The notes beneath the pieces are model-generated. The model saw only the letters and a program-made list of their open reading frames with translations. It did no database searches and was not told the origin of the DNA. Below, piece by piece: positions 1 to 11,286 of a stretch of 64,000 nt of DNA. Source of the DNA: Tuctoria greenei (Eukaryota; Streptophyta; Magnoliopsida; Poales; Poaceae); contig JAYESD010000002.1 of NCBI GenBank assembly GCA_036927565.1, forward strand, positions 223,265,882-223,329,881. The letters run 5' to 3'. The position numbers were made by a program, and so were the translations under genes. Each line of letters starts with the position of its first letter. Position 1 is the first letter of the stretch.

Positions 1-291
1 AAAGTTGATGCTAGAAAAACATGTCGGAGCTAACCAACATAAGTCGGACCTAGCAAAACATATCGGAACTTAACAAAGACATGCTGGATCTATCAAAGAC
101 ATGCCGGAGCTAAAGACAAAGCTCACTGGAGCTACCCAAAAACATGTCAGACCTAGACAAAGCAAGTCGGACCTATTGTTGGACCTTGCAGAAGCTTGGA
201 GCTAGAGTCGGACCTTGATAAAAAGATGTCATGGTAGCATTCAAAACTTTTATTGTCAAGGCCAATGTATTCAGCACAAATAGGTCTCACG
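1..291 (-). mobile_element. Inverted 5' portion of a Sirevirus LTR
   Basis: Read on the minus strand, this is the first ~290 bases of the same LTR found at 5672 and 32949: the start GTGAGACC, the 'gctgaatacattgg' stretch and the run of 'agctccgacatg'-type repeats. It continues off the left edge. It meets plus-strand LTR sequence head-on at 291/292, and the plus-strand LTR resumes about 490 bases into its consensus. The simplest reading is a second, minus-strand Sirevirus LTR or element inserted in the 5' LTR of Sirevirus-1. A local inversion is the alternative. Confidence 0.8.
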
Positions 292-516
292 GAACTTGTT
301 TTAAATTGGTGGAAAGATTGCTTAGTATTCATTTGCTAAGTTTTTGGTGCGTTTTGGTTGATATGGCTGATATCATTTTAATGTGGTTTTGCAACATGCT
401 TATGTGAGGTGCTCACGTAAGGTGTTGTGTTCGGAACTAATTTGAGTAAAGTCGCGGACTTGGGCTCATACGGATTGGTTGTTTATTCATGTGCAGGTGT
501 TGCTTGAGTTCAAGAC

Positions 517-747
517 ATGGCTGGTGACAGGATCCATTGGACTAGTCTCAGGGAGGAGATGAGGTTCCAACAACCAAGTTCGGGAGGAACTGTGGTTGAA
601 TGGGCCAGGAGGTCGCGCGGGATGATTGAATCAAGGGCAGTGCATATGAAGGTTACTGGACGTCAAAGGAAGGTGTTCGCATATATGCATGCGGTGCATG
701 ACATGGAAACATGGTTCCAAAGATGGGCTAAGGAAGGAAAGATCTAG
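517..747 (+). CDS. Small ORF inside Sirevirus LTR, unknown function
   Basis: A 76-residue frame starting MAGDRIHWTSLREE, preceded by a 'tgtgcaggtg' stretch that resembles a splice acceptor. The product is basic (RRSR, KVTGRQRKV) with two tryptophans near its end. The same frame is open at the same LTR position at 6386-6643 and 33647-33844, and is broken by an early stop in the LTR at 25259. It lies upstream of the TATA box at 1023, so the LTR's own promoter would not be expected to express it from this copy. I recognise no domain. It could be a chance frame kept open by the recent age of the copies. Confidence 0.35.
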   Translation: MAGDRIHWTSLREEMRFQQPSSGGTVVEWARRSRGMIESRAVHMKVTGRQRKVFAYMHAVHDMETWFQRWAKEGKI

Positions 748-1022
748 ATGGATGGGTCGGAACGTATCGATTGATGACTTCGGCTGCGGCGGAGTCGGTT
801 GTGACCCAGTATGGAAAGTATCGAGTTGGTTATGGTAGTTTTTGTACGGGACACGAAGATGAGTTGGTTTAGGAATGTGGGATATGTTCCTGGTTTGTTA
901 GGAAGTATCGAGATTGTTTCTATCTGCGAATAGGAAGATCTTGAGCAGTTACGGAAGGTTTTGATTCGTGATTTGAGTAGGATTAGAGTCCTCGTTTGAG
1001 TTGAGTTGGCCTTCGGGCTGGT

Positions 1023-1029
1023 TATATAA
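1023..1029 (+). promoter_or_regulatory. Sirevirus-1 5' LTR TATA box
   Basis: TATATAA followed by 'gcaagggaggcc'. The same motif recurs at the equivalent place in the other Sirevirus LTRs (6892, 25767, 34154). An AATAAA signal lies ~65 bases downstream in each, which is the expected U3/R layout. Confidence 0.6.
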
Positions 1030-1511
1030 GCAAGGGAGGCCAGAGAGCTCGTGGAGACGACTTTTGAGGCTGTTGCTCTTGTGTTCTATTGAATAAATAT
1101 CGTAGTTTAAAGGAACTTTTGTGCCTTGTTCGTCCGACTTGTTCCAGACAAATTTTTCTCGTCGAGCTTTGTGCACAGCACTACCTTTCATCGTTGGTTT
1201 ATCATAACTCGAGTTTTTACAGATTCAATTGACTTGATTCCTTTTGGGTTATCTTCACAACTTGATTATCTATCACCTGTCAAAATTTCACGGTCATTGG
1301 ATTTGTGGTTTTTGATCTACACAAGTTTATTTGCAGTATTGGAGATCTGTTTTTTACTCGGTAGAACAGATTGACCTTTGTTCGATCTTTCAATTGTAAC
1401 TTGAGTTTCTCACTACGGATTTAAGTGATTCTTGTTGTCTCGTCTTTGTCACTTGATTCTCTCTGATATCTATCACTTTTGTCAAGGTGAAACACATTTA
1501 GATTAGCCTTT

Positions 1512-4500
1512 TGACTAACCCCAGTATTGAGTCATCGACGTATTGTGCTTCCATGTAGGTTACACGCATGAGGAAGGAAAACATTTGGATTGTGGATTCA
1601 GATTGCTCATGCCACATGACCGGTAACAAAGAATGGTTATCCTCCCTCTCTTTTGTGTCACGTGTAGGGAATGTTTCTTTTGTCGATAATTCTTCAACTC
1701 CTATTATTGCTAAAGGACCGGTTAGAGTAGATAATCACTACACTCTAAAAGATGTGGCACTTGTTAAAAATTTGAAATACAACTTGCTTTCTATTTCACA
1801 ATTACTTAATGAGAATTTTGAAATAATTTTCTCTAAAAATTGCTGAAAAGTTGTAGATTGAAATAGTGAGCTTTTGTTTAACATGTCTTGCTTTGGAAGA
1901 GTTTTTAAAGCTGATTTTGATAGGTAAAATTGTAAGCATAGGTGTCTAGTTGCCAATGATTTAAAAGATTTATTCTTCTGACATCATAGACTTGGTCACG
2001 TAGGCTTTGATCACCTCACACGTGTTAGTGCTCTTGAGCGCATACGAGGTTTACCTAAACTCAAAGGGGACAAATATATTGTATGCACTTCGTGTAGACA
2101 TGCTAAGATGGTTGCAGGTTCACATGCCCTTCTCACGATGACAATGACAACTGAACTTGGTCAACTTTTGCACCTTGACACCGTAGGACCTTCACGTGTT
2201 CAATCCTTTGGAGATAAATGGTATGTTCTTGTGATTGTTGATGATTATTCTAGATACTCTTGGGTTTACTTTATGGCATCTAAGAATGAATCTTTTAGTC
2301 ACTTTAGAACTTTATTTCTTAGATAATCAATTGATCACCCAGGATATTAAAAAGCAATTAGAAGTGATAACAAAACCAAATTTAAAAATCAATCTTTTGA
2401 TCACTTTTGTGCTGAAAATGGAATGATCATCAATTTTCTTCACCATGTGTACCTCAACAAAACGGTGTTGTAGAACAAAAGAACAGAACCTTAGTTGAGA
2501 TGGCTAGGACAATGTTTGATTAATATCAAACTCCTAGGAAATTTTGGGCTGGTGCGATTGCAACAGCTTGTTATGTCTCAAATTGTTTTTTTTGCACACT
2601 AAGCTAGGTAAAACACCATATGAGCTCCAGTTTGGACATAGACCTACTGTTACACACTTTCGGGTCTTTGATTGCAAATGCTTTGTTAGGAAATATGGAA
2701 ATCTTGATCAATTTGAACCTAGATCCATTGATGGCATGTTTCTTGGTTATCCATCTCATACTAGAGGCTACCGTGTGCGTTTACTTGACACTAACAAAAT
2801 TGTGGAGACTTGTGAAATGTCTTTTGATAAAGCTAGCACAGGTACTAGCTCAAACATTGCAGGTCCGGATCCATATCTGCAAGGGAAGAGCATTTTCGTT
2901 GAAGATGAAGAAGAAGTGGTGCTGTTGCCCAAAAATTCAGCAGCTAATGACATTGTTCGAGCTCCTAATTTTGATTCACAGCCAGCATCAACGACCACCA
3001 TTGCTGGTCCAGATCCTCCTCAAGTCACAAGCTCATCGATTTGTGATGAACATGAAGAAGAAGCTTGTGATGTGTCCACTGCCCTCCGGGTTCTCAAAAT
3101 TCATCCTCCACGGCGAATTATTGGAAGCTTGCACGAATGAGTCACACGGTCCAGGTTTTGCGATCCAAACTCTCATGCTCATTCTGCTTTTGTTGCTTCT
3201 TTTGTACCCAAAGATATATCACACGCGCTTACTAATGAATCTTGGATTATTGCCGTGCAAGAAGGGTTAGAAAAATTTGAAAGAAATAATGTTTGGAAAA
3301 TTTTACCTCCTCCTCAAGGTCACACTTTAATTGGAACTAAATGGGTGTTTAAAAATAAACAAAGTCAGGATGGGGTTGTGGTTAGGAATAAGGCTAGTTT
3401 GGTTGCTCAAGGATTCACTCAAGTTGAAGGAATAGATTTTGATGAAACTTTTGCTCCTATTGCTAGATTAGAAGCCATAAGAATTTCGTTAGCTTTTGCT
3501 GCATCTAAAGGTTTTAAGATTTATCAAATGGATGTTAAAAGTGCTTTTCTTAATGGGTGCATAGATGGGGAGGTTTGTGTCAAACAACCACCAGGTTTAG
3601 AAAATTCAGATTTTCCTAATCATGTTTACAAACTGTCCAAAGCCTTGTATGGTCTGAAACAAGCTCCTAGAGCATGGTATGATAGGTTAAGAACATTCTT
3701 ACTTGAAAAGGGGTTTACCATGGGCAAGGTTAATAAAACTCTTTTTATGCTTATGCATGGCAATGACTCACTATTTGTTCAAGTGTATGTGGATGATATT
3801 ATCTTTGGTTGTGCTTCTCATGATCTTGTGTCCAAGTTTTCAGCTATTAACTCACGTACTTTTTGGGGCTGCAAATCAAGCAAACCGATGAAGGTACCTT
3901 TGTGCATCAAACGAAGTTTACAAGGGACCTTCTCAAGCGCTTCAACATGGACAAAAGCAAGCCTCTTTAGACACCAATGGGAACAACATCAACCCTTTAA
4001 CTTCATGAAGATAGTGAACTCATTGATCAAAAAGAATATAGAAGCATGATCGGATCACTTTTGTACCTCACGGCATCAAGACCAGACATACAATTTAGTG
4101 TATGTTGTTGTGCACGGTTTCAAGCCTCGCCACGTCTTTCACATCATCAAGCCGTCAAAAGGATTTCCAGGTACTTACATGGAACTCAAGAATTTGGGAT
4201 TTTTATTCCTTCTTCCTCAACCGTTACTTTGAAATCTTTTTCGGATGCTAATTTTGGAGGTTGTAGGATTGATAGGAAAAGTACTTCCGCTGCTTGTCAT
4301 TTTCTTGGTAATTCACTTGTTGCTTGGACCTCTAGAAAACAAAACTCAGTTGCACAATCCACAGCTGAATCCGAATATGTGGCTGCTGCTAGTGCTTGCT
4401 CACAAATTCTTTGGATTGTTCAAACACTTAAGGACTATGGGGTATCTAGATAGTGTTCCACTGTTTTGTGATAACACTAGTACCATTTGCATTGCTAAAA

Positions 4501-4703
4501 ACCCTGTGCAACATTCTAGAACTAAGCACATTGACATTAGGTATCACTTTCTCCCTGACAATGTTGAAAAAGAAAATATTGTGCTTCACCATGTAGATGC
4601 CGAACAACAATTGTCTTACATTTTTACAAATCCATTGGATTTCACTCGTTTTTGTTTCATTCGTAGTGAAATAGGGGTTATGCATCCTCATCTGTTACAT
4701 TGA
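1512..4703 (+). pseudogene. pol: Sirevirus-1 pol remnant (PR-IN-RT-RH)
   Basis: Decayed Copia polyprotein. In order: protease (1568-1846, WIVDSDC where the active-site glycine of DSG is Asp), GAG-pre-integrase zinc region (~1975-2110, HHRLGHVGF and CTSCRHAK), integrase core (2108-2540, LLHLDTVGP), a linker, reverse transcriptase (3255-3870, KWVFKNKQ, QMDVKSAFLNG, YGLKQAPRAWY, YVDDIIFG) and RNase H (4046-4703, ASRPDIQFSV, AESEYVAAA, ending near MHPH). Disruptions include stops at ~1844 and ~2324, a frame change between 2326 and 2544, loss of ~30 bases after RT (~3850) relative to Sirevirus-2, and a frame change at ~4440. An in-frame TAG at 1556 is shared with Sirevirus-2. Gag and the primer-binding site are deleted, so the copy is inactive. 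Confidence 0.93.
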
Positions 4704-5671
4704 GGGGGAGTTTTGAAACATGAAAAGTCTATGTGTGAATATGAAATTAAAATAATATGAGTATAGTATTTCATACATATATGATTTTGTGATTCATTTT
4801 ACATGCTGATAGTTCAAACTACATTACACATGTTATATATTTTGTAGTTTTTGCCATTTCTAGTAATTGGAATAATTGCTTACACTAAATCTGGTCATGG
4901 TCAAACTTTCTTTCTGTTTTGAGCTTGTTGCATGCTCACAAGTTCTTTTAATCATAAAGAATTAATCAAGTAATCAACTCACATGTTGAGTTTTTATGAA
5001 CAAATATAAATTGAGAAAAGATCAAGAGAATATGCATGCATCACATTTCTTCTTTTGAGATGGCTTATCATTGCACTTAGATATGAACTTGGTAGAAGTT
5101 GTGTATGATTAAAACCATGTCCTTAAGCTTCTGATTGTCAAATGACATAGGCTTGGTTTGGTTGGTTAGAATAAGGCAGATGCGCATATAATCTCTTGCA
5201 AATATCATATGATCAAAATTTGTGCTTTTAAAAATAATAAAATATAGCAACAAGTGTCATGCTTTCAAGTCTTGAAAAAGCTAAGTTTGTGAGATCATGA
5301 CTTGCTTAAATTTATAATTACATTTGATCTCTAGCATGGCTTACACTACTTTATGTATTTCATTGATGTCATAGTGTAAGTTACTTGATAGTATGACTTG
5401 GATGAGCTTTGTTATATGTTTATGTTATAATATGCTCATAACAATTAAAATTTCTCTTTTTTACCTTCTTGAATACATTGTCAAAGGGGAGAGATAATAT
5501 GGTGAATTATGGTTAAAGATAAGTATGCAAGGGGGAGAAATATGTATAGGGGGAGAAATTTATTTCTATCTCATTTGATTTTCAAAAAGGGGGAGAAATT
5601 GTTTTTAAAACTTTTCATGCCAATGTATGGATTTTAAATGGTTTTGCCAATGCATTCATCAAGGGGGAGAT
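4704..5671 (+). other. Sirevirus-1 3' non-coding region with several polypurine tracts
   Basis: AT-rich, without a convincing reading frame, and collinear with 31934-32948 of Sirevirus-2. It contains repeated purine runs of the type AGGGGGAG (near 4704, 5487, 5530, 5549, 5588 and immediately before the LTR at 5661). The last one is the conventional polypurine tract adjoining TGTGAGGCC. Multiple polypurine tracts are a known hallmark of Sireviruses. No envelope-like ORF is seen. Confidence 0.75.
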
Positions 5672-7500
5672 TGTGAGGCCTATGTGTGCTGAATACATTG
5701 GTCTTGACAATAAAAGTTTTGAATGTTGCCAAAATATCTTTTTAACAAGGTCCGACTCTAGGTCCGAGCTCCTGCAAGGACCGACGATAGGTCCAGCTTG
5801 TTTTGGGGATCCTCTGCAAGGTCCGACAATAGGTCCGACTTCCTTTGTCAAGCCCCAACATGTTTTTGGGTAGCTCTGGTGAGCTTTGTCTTTAGCTCCA
5901 GCATGTCTTCGTTAAGCTACGATATGTTTTGCTAGGTCCAACTTATGTTGGTTAGCTCCAACATGTTTTTCTAGCTCGAGCATTTGGGTTGACTAGTTCC
6001 GACAAGCTTTGGTAAGCTCTGGTGCTAGGTTTTAATAGCTTTGGTAAGCTCTGGTGCTAGGTTGTACTAGCTTTGGTAAGCTCTAGCTCAAGCTCCGATT
6101 GGTTTTGGCAAGATTCGGAGTTTGATCATAATGTTCCTGCTTTTAACTTACAATGTTTCGAACTTCCTTTACATTGTTAGAAAGATTGCTTAGTATTCAT
6201 TTGCTAAGTTTTTGGTTCTTTTTTTGTTGATATGGCTGATATCGTTTTACTGTGGTTATGCAACATGCTTATGTGAGGTGCTCACGTAAGATGTTGTGTT
6301 CGGAACTAATTTGAGTGAAGTCGCGTACTTGGGCTCGTACGGATTGGTTGTTTATTCATGTGCAGTTGTTGCTTGAGTTCAAGACATGGCTGGTTACGGG
6401 ATGCATTGGACTAGTCTCAGGCAGGAGATGAGGTTCCAACAACCAAGTTCGGGAGGAACTGTGGTTGAACGGGTCAGGAGGTCGCGCAAGATGATTGAAT
6501 CAAAAGCGGTGCCTTTGAAGGTTACTGGACATCGCAGGAAGGTGTTCACACATATGCATGCGGTGCATGACGTCGCAACATGGTTCCGAAGATGGTCTAA
6601 GGAAGGAAAGATCTGGTTGGAAGGATTGGATCGTTTCAGTTGATGATTTCGGCTGCAGCAGAGTCGGTTATGACTCGGTATGGAAAGTACCGAGTTGGTT
6701 ATGGCAGTTTTCGTGTGGGACATGAAGATGAGTTGGTTTAGGAATGTGCGATAGGTTCCTGGTTTGTTAGGAAGTCTCGAGATTGTTTCTATCTGCGAAT
6801 AGGAAGATCCTGAGCAGTTATGGAAAGTTTCGATTCGTTATTTGAGTAGGATTAGAGTCCTCATTTGAGTTGAGTTGGCGTTTAGGCTGGTTATATAGGC
6901 AAGGGAGGCCAGAAAGCTCGTGGAGATGACTTTTGGGGGTTTTCCTCTTCTGTTCTATTGAATAAAGATCGTAGTTTAAAGGAACTTTTGTGCCTTGTTC
7001 GTCCGACTTGTTCCAGACAAGTTTTTCTCGTCGAGTTTTTTTGCACAGCACTACCTTTCTTCGGTGATTTTATCATTACTCGAGATTTACAGATCCAATT
7101 GACGTGATTCCTTTTGGGTTGTCTTCATGACTTGATTGTCTATCATCTGTCAAAATTTCACGGTCATTGGATTTTTGGTTTTTGATCTACACGAGTTGCT
7201 TTGCAGTATTGCAGATCTGTTTTTTACTCGGTAGAACAGATTGATCTTTGTTCGATCTTTCGATCGAAACTTGAGTCTCTCTCGACCGATTTGAGTGATT
7301 CTTGTTGTGTCGTCTTTGTGACTTGATTCTCTCTGATATCTATCACTTCCGTCATGGTGAAACACGTTTATATTAGTCTCACACAATTTCTTCAACAGAG
7401 CATTTTCCTGCCGAGGGGTTTTCATTGCTTCCGCTGAAAAAGTTTTAATCTACCATTCACCCCCCCTCTGGTAGCTTTTCACGTGCTCTTCGATCCTACA
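5672..7500 (+). repeat. Sirevirus-1 3' LTR
   Basis: 1,829-bp LTR beginning TGTGAGGCC directly after AAGGGGGAGAT and ending CGATCCTACA. U3 holds a run of degenerate ~30-bp repeats built on 'agctccgacatgttt' and 'ggtccgacta' (5750-6110). TATATA lies at 6892 and AATAAA at 6961. The element sits inside LTR-X: 7501 onward is LTR-X sequence, with ACAAA (7501-7505) as the candidate target duplication. The left counterpart is outside the window. Confidence 0.92.
6386..6643 (+). CDS. Small ORF inside Sirevirus LTR (second copy)
   Basis: An 85-residue frame at the same LTR position as 517-747, starting MAGYGMHWTSLRQEM and extended at its C-terminus (through WLEGLDRFS) relative to that copy. Most differences from the other copies are substitutions rather than indels. 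No recognised domain. Confidence 0.35.
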   Translation: MAGYGMHWTSLRQEMRFQQPSSGGTVVERVRRSRKMIESKAVPLKVTGHRRKVFTHMHAVHDVATWFRRWSKEGKIWLEGLDRFS

Positions 7501-9142
7501 ACAAAGCTCCAGAATTAGAACCAAAATTCATAGAAGTCTTTTAGTTGTTGGAATTTTAGAGACAACAAGCTTCCTTGAACACCTCCAATTTTTGGTCCAG
7601 ATCTTCCTCATAGAACCTAATGTCCACTGTAAAAAACCCAAAGCCAATTAAAATCATTTACATACCTGATCAGTAATTATAAAATCTTTTTTATAGTTTC
7701 TATATCATGCGTGTACTTTATATATTTCATGTCATATAGTGACCAAGATTGAGGAAGACCCGGAGCCCTTGGATAGTATACTTCCAGAAGCTAATTATCT
7801 CTCTGACTTGCAGCCAGGCAAGCTCCGGTTTGCATTTAAGTGCTATTTTATAGTTTATATTTGTATCACTTATGTCTAGGATGAATTTTGTGCATTAGGG
7901 CTAAGGTGATTGAAACTCCACTTGCATGAACCACAAATCTCAGGGAGTATTGGGTAGGTCTACAGCTCGGCGAGTAGAAAATGCCATGCTCAAGTTTTCA
8001 GGAATCCGGTATAAGTCAAGTAGTTGGAATCTACTCGCGAGATAGGATTTTATCGGACGGGAAAGATATGATCGAAGAATGGTCTATGAATATGAGCAGC
8101 GGGTAGGTTGCAGTTAGACGTGGTCTCACGTGCGTAGCCCTGCTTGTGTCGATTGAGGACCGATCCGTGTGCCGCCCTGCTGGACAAGATTGAACTGTAC
8201 CAGATGCATACTGGGCATATGGAACCCAGGAAACCGATGTAACATGATAACATGGATGTCGAGGAATAGCCCACTGTCGATAGGGGTGGGTTGAGGGCAG
8301 CAAGGTGTAAATCGGCCGACGGGCAAAGACACGCTCCATGCGGGGACCTTGTGCCCGCGATGGTGGGACCGGTTTGGTGTTTGAGTTTCTAGTTAAAGGT
8401 TTCTGCGTATGATGTGGTGAGGAGCACGACATGCTCGTTAGGCACGGGTGTATGTGACGTGTTATTCAGGTGTCTACTGATTGTAATCACCATCCCCCGC
8501 GGTTATTTGAGTATCACTTATTCACTGCGCTGTGACGTAGTAAATACTGAATAAGCGAGGGGAATATGATGTATTGAATTATAATTGTTTTGAAACTTTG
8601 ATTGCTGACAAATATGATCACTAAAGTTACTTTTATTAAACTTGTAAGTTGCTGTTAATGACATGAAAATTATGGATCAACATGTAGGCGAGTCATTTAT
8701 TGCAATATCTATGCCTATGTTAAGTATCCCTGCATGTAGGGTTCCATGTTTAGGTGAGACGGTTAAGTCTTGCTGAGCCTTCGTGCTCACGGTTGCTAGA
8801 TTAAGTTGTTTGCAGGTGAGACGTATGAGGAAGGGCCCGAAGACAAGGCGATGCCCCCGTCTGGGTATACCGCCGAGTGGGAGCCCTGCACGCCGCCGTG
8901 ATTGTTGTGTGCTGCTAGTGTGTAGCGTCCCCGGGCAGGACGGCTGCACTTTTGCATAGCTAGGCTGAGAGTTTATCTATGAATATTACTTCCGCTATAT
9001 ATTAAGTATTGTAAAAGACTTCGGCTGTTTATATAAATAAAACTTTGTATTTTGTCATATTCTTTTCGTGTGTGCTGTCTGGTGCCGCATTGCACGTTAC
9101 CACCCTCTGCGATTCCTGGAATGGGCGGACCCAGTCCTCACA
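7501..9142 (+). repeat. LTR-X copy 3, 3' part, cut by Sirevirus-1
   Basis: Reverse-complement homologue of 13528-17775 and 43123-47337. Shared blocks include 'ctactcgcgagatagga', 'gcaggtgagac' and the end 'cattgcacgttaccaccc'. It terminates CTCACA at 9142, the counterpart of the TGTGGGG terminus of the solo copy. AATAAA at 9036 gives its native orientation as plus. The left part was displaced by Sirevirus-1. On the right it stops abruptly inside Gypsy-B RNase H, where AAGAG (9143-9147) would be the target duplication. The short frames in this stretch are not coding. Confidence 0.85.
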
Positions 9143-10170
9143 AAGAGTGTCCAATGAGGTCCGGTAAGCACCGGTGCTCTGGAATCCGACACGCTGATTT
9201 CCCGGCCCCCTGGGATGCTTGGTGAAGGGGTCAACTCAGCAACAAAGTCTGCCAGAGCTTGGCTCTTGATTGCATGCAGCGATATGAAGTCGATCTCGAA
9301 CTCCGCCAGTTTGGCCACCCATTTGGTGATATTGCCTGTTGCATTGGGGCTGCACAACACTGCTCCAAGTGGGAACGGATTCACAACTAAGACTTTGTGT
9401 GCCTAAAAATAATGGCGGGGCTTTCTCGATGCAATTAGCACCTCATGGAGCAGCCTGTGCACTTCAAGGTACCTTGTTTTTGCTTCATGTAGGACTTTGC
9501 TGATGAAGTAGACCAGGCATTAGGTTGTCAGAGATCTCCTTGGAGAAAGCAGTGCATCCTCTTCTATCTGCTCCGAGCCTAGGGACTCCATGTCTCCAGC
9601 ACCCAGTGCATCCTTTGGGGGTTGGGACCCAAAGGCTCCTTGACATTGGGGCCCCCCTACGAGGACCCAATTATCCTCTGGGGGCTGAGACCCAGAGGCT
9701 CCTTGCTCTCGGAGGCCCCCTAGGAGGACTCAAACCTCCTCTGGGGGTTAGGACCCAAAGGTTTCATGCTCTCTGGGGCCCCCTAGGGGGACTCGGACCT
9801 CCTATGGGGCTGGGACCCAGAGGTTTCTTTGTTGTCAGGGCCCCCTACAAGATCCAAGCCTTGAGACTCAGACAGCAGAAGGGGCCCCTTCCGTCCGTCG
9901 AGGCTATTGGGGACCGACCTGCTCTGCAACCAAAACCATACTTACTACCTCTGTTGTGGTGGCGATGTAGAGGTACATGGGCTCCTTGGGCTCCGGTGCC
10001 ACCATTATCGGCAGCATCGTCAGCTGCTGCTTTAGCTTGTGGAACACCTTCTATGCTTCCTCAGTCCAGATGAATGGTCCGAACTGGCGCATGAGCTTGA
10101 AGAACGGGAGGGCCCGCTCAGCCAGGCTAGAGATAAACTGGCTGAGCGCTACCAAGAACCCTGTAAGCTT
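9143..10170 (-). pseudogene. pol: Gypsy-B RNase H region (partial)
   Basis: Minus-strand decayed RNase H of a Tat/RIRE2-like Gypsy polyprotein, downstream of the RT at 10171-10930. Recognisable stretches are the tether region (~10170-9990) and an RNase H segment at 9384-9143 (NATGNITKWVAKLAEFEID, HAIKSQALADFVAE, PHWTLF). The protein then ends at 9143 where LTR-X begins, so the rest of RNase H and the integrase lie outside the window if they survive. A 63-bp tandem repeat (9611-9862) lies within the linker. Confidence 0.8.
9611..9862. repeat. 63-bp tandem repeat, four units, inside Gypsy-B pol
   Basis: Units start at 9611, 9674, 9737 and 9800, an exact 63-base period. Each has the form 'tcctctgggggttgggaccc' followed by an 'aaaggctcc' block, a variable part and 'ggggccccctag'. 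Because 63 is a multiple of three, unit gain or loss keeps a 21-codon phase. The GC-rich units also leave the plus strand open as a 182-codon frame (9525-10073), which I do not consider a gene. Confidence 0.85.
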
Positions 10171-10930
10171 CTAAACGTCCTTGATGTGGGCTGGAGGCTG
10201 CATCAGCTCCACCGCCTTGATCTTCTCTAGGCTGGTCTCAATCCCTTGGTGTGAGACCAAGAAACCGAGGAGCTTCCCTGCTTTGACTTCAAACATGTAC
10301 TTGTCGGGATTGAGCTTCGTGCGTGTGGTCCGTAATCTATCAAAGACTAGGATGAGGTTTTCTAGCAATGATGTATGTGTCTGGATCTTAACTAAAATGT
10401 CATCGACATATACCTCTACCAGGTACTGAATGAGGTCCCCAAATGTTTTATGCATGGCATGTACAAAGGTGGGGAGGGCATTCATGATACCATAAGGCAT
10501 GGAGACATAGTAGTAAAGGCCATCGACGGTTATAAATGCAGTATGTTCTACGTCCTCTCTAGACATTGGGATTTGGTGAAACCCTGAGTAGGCATCTAGA
10601 ATGCACAACATATCACATCCTGAGGTTGAATCTGCGATTTGATCTATTTTATGGAGTGGGAAAGGATCTTTCGGACATGCCCTGTTGAGGTTGGTGTAGT
10701 CGATGAACATCCGGAGCTTACTGCCGAACTTGGGGACAACAACAGGGTTGGCCAGCCATCTAGGATGGTGGACCTCTCATATGAAGCCAGCTTCGAGTAG
10801 CTTCTTGATCTCTTCGCGGATGAAGTTCTACCACTTGGTGGACTTCTTACGGGGCCACTGTTGTTGTGGTCAGGTGTCAGGTGTCAGGGTAGATCTTCAG
10901 ACGATGCTCGATCACTTTCCTGGGGATGCC
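10171..10930 (-). pseudogene. pol: Gypsy-B reverse transcriptase
   Basis: The open part is 10710-10171 on the minus strand, with further N-terminal homology to ~10930. Motifs in order: DYTNLNRACPKDPFPL, CDMLCILDAYSGFHQI, MPYGIMNALPTF, the catalytic box YVDDILVK, and LGFLVSHQGIE. The YVDD box is intact. Catalytic and thumb order match Ty3/Gypsy RT, and the wording matches the Tat lineage of grasses. Frames change upstream, so this is a relic. Confidence 0.9.
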
Positions 10931-11035
10931 TGACATCTGTGATGGTTTCCAGGTGAAGACGTCGACATTAGCACGCAGAAAAGCGGGGAGCGCTGATTCC
11001 TGCTCATTGTCTAGACTCCCCATGATATGGGTGGT

Positions 11036-11254
11036 CTAAGCAGCATCCAAACCAATCTGGATTGTCTTGATGGGCACGTTGTCATCGTCGGAGGGCTGCA
11101 CTCGTGGTGCAGTGGCGTGACTGCACGCGCGTGGATCTGGTGAAAGCTTACTCGACCTAGCATCGCTCGGGACAGGTGCTAGGGCTGTTGCCAAAGCTGC
11201 CACCGCAGCAGCACGATCTCCGTATATTTTTAGGATGCCGAAGGACGTCGGCAT
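11036..11254 (-). pseudogene. Gypsy-B PR-RT linker fragment
   Basis: Minus-strand frame containing SFGILKIYGDRAAAVAALA, typical of the spacer between protease and RT in grass Tat-type polyproteins. It is bounded by stops and frame changes on both sides (10931-11035, 11255-11286), and those short gaps are decayed coding sequence of the same spacer. Confidence 0.6.
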
Positions 11255-11286
11255 CTTGAGGACGAGGTAGCCGTAGTGGGCTACAT

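Larger units (their letters stand above)
292..1511 (+). repeat. Sirevirus-1 5' LTR, truncated at both ends
   Basis: Direct repeat of the 3' LTR (5672-7500). It shares the 'ggttgatatggctgatatc' block, the small reading frame at 517, a TATATAA box at 1023 and AATAAA at 1092. The first ~490 LTR bases are missing (inverted segment on the left). The last ~160 bases, the primer-binding site and all of gag are missing on the right: the LTR runs directly into the pre-protease part of pol at about 1511. The joined sequence corresponds to positions ~26228 and ~28696 of Sirevirus-2. Confidence 0.9.

Noticed and set aside
9525..10073. 182-codon plus-strand frame
   Set aside because: Antisense to the Gypsy-B RT-RNase H linker and kept open by the GC-rich 63-bp repeat. 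Its low-complexity L/G/P product has no independent support.
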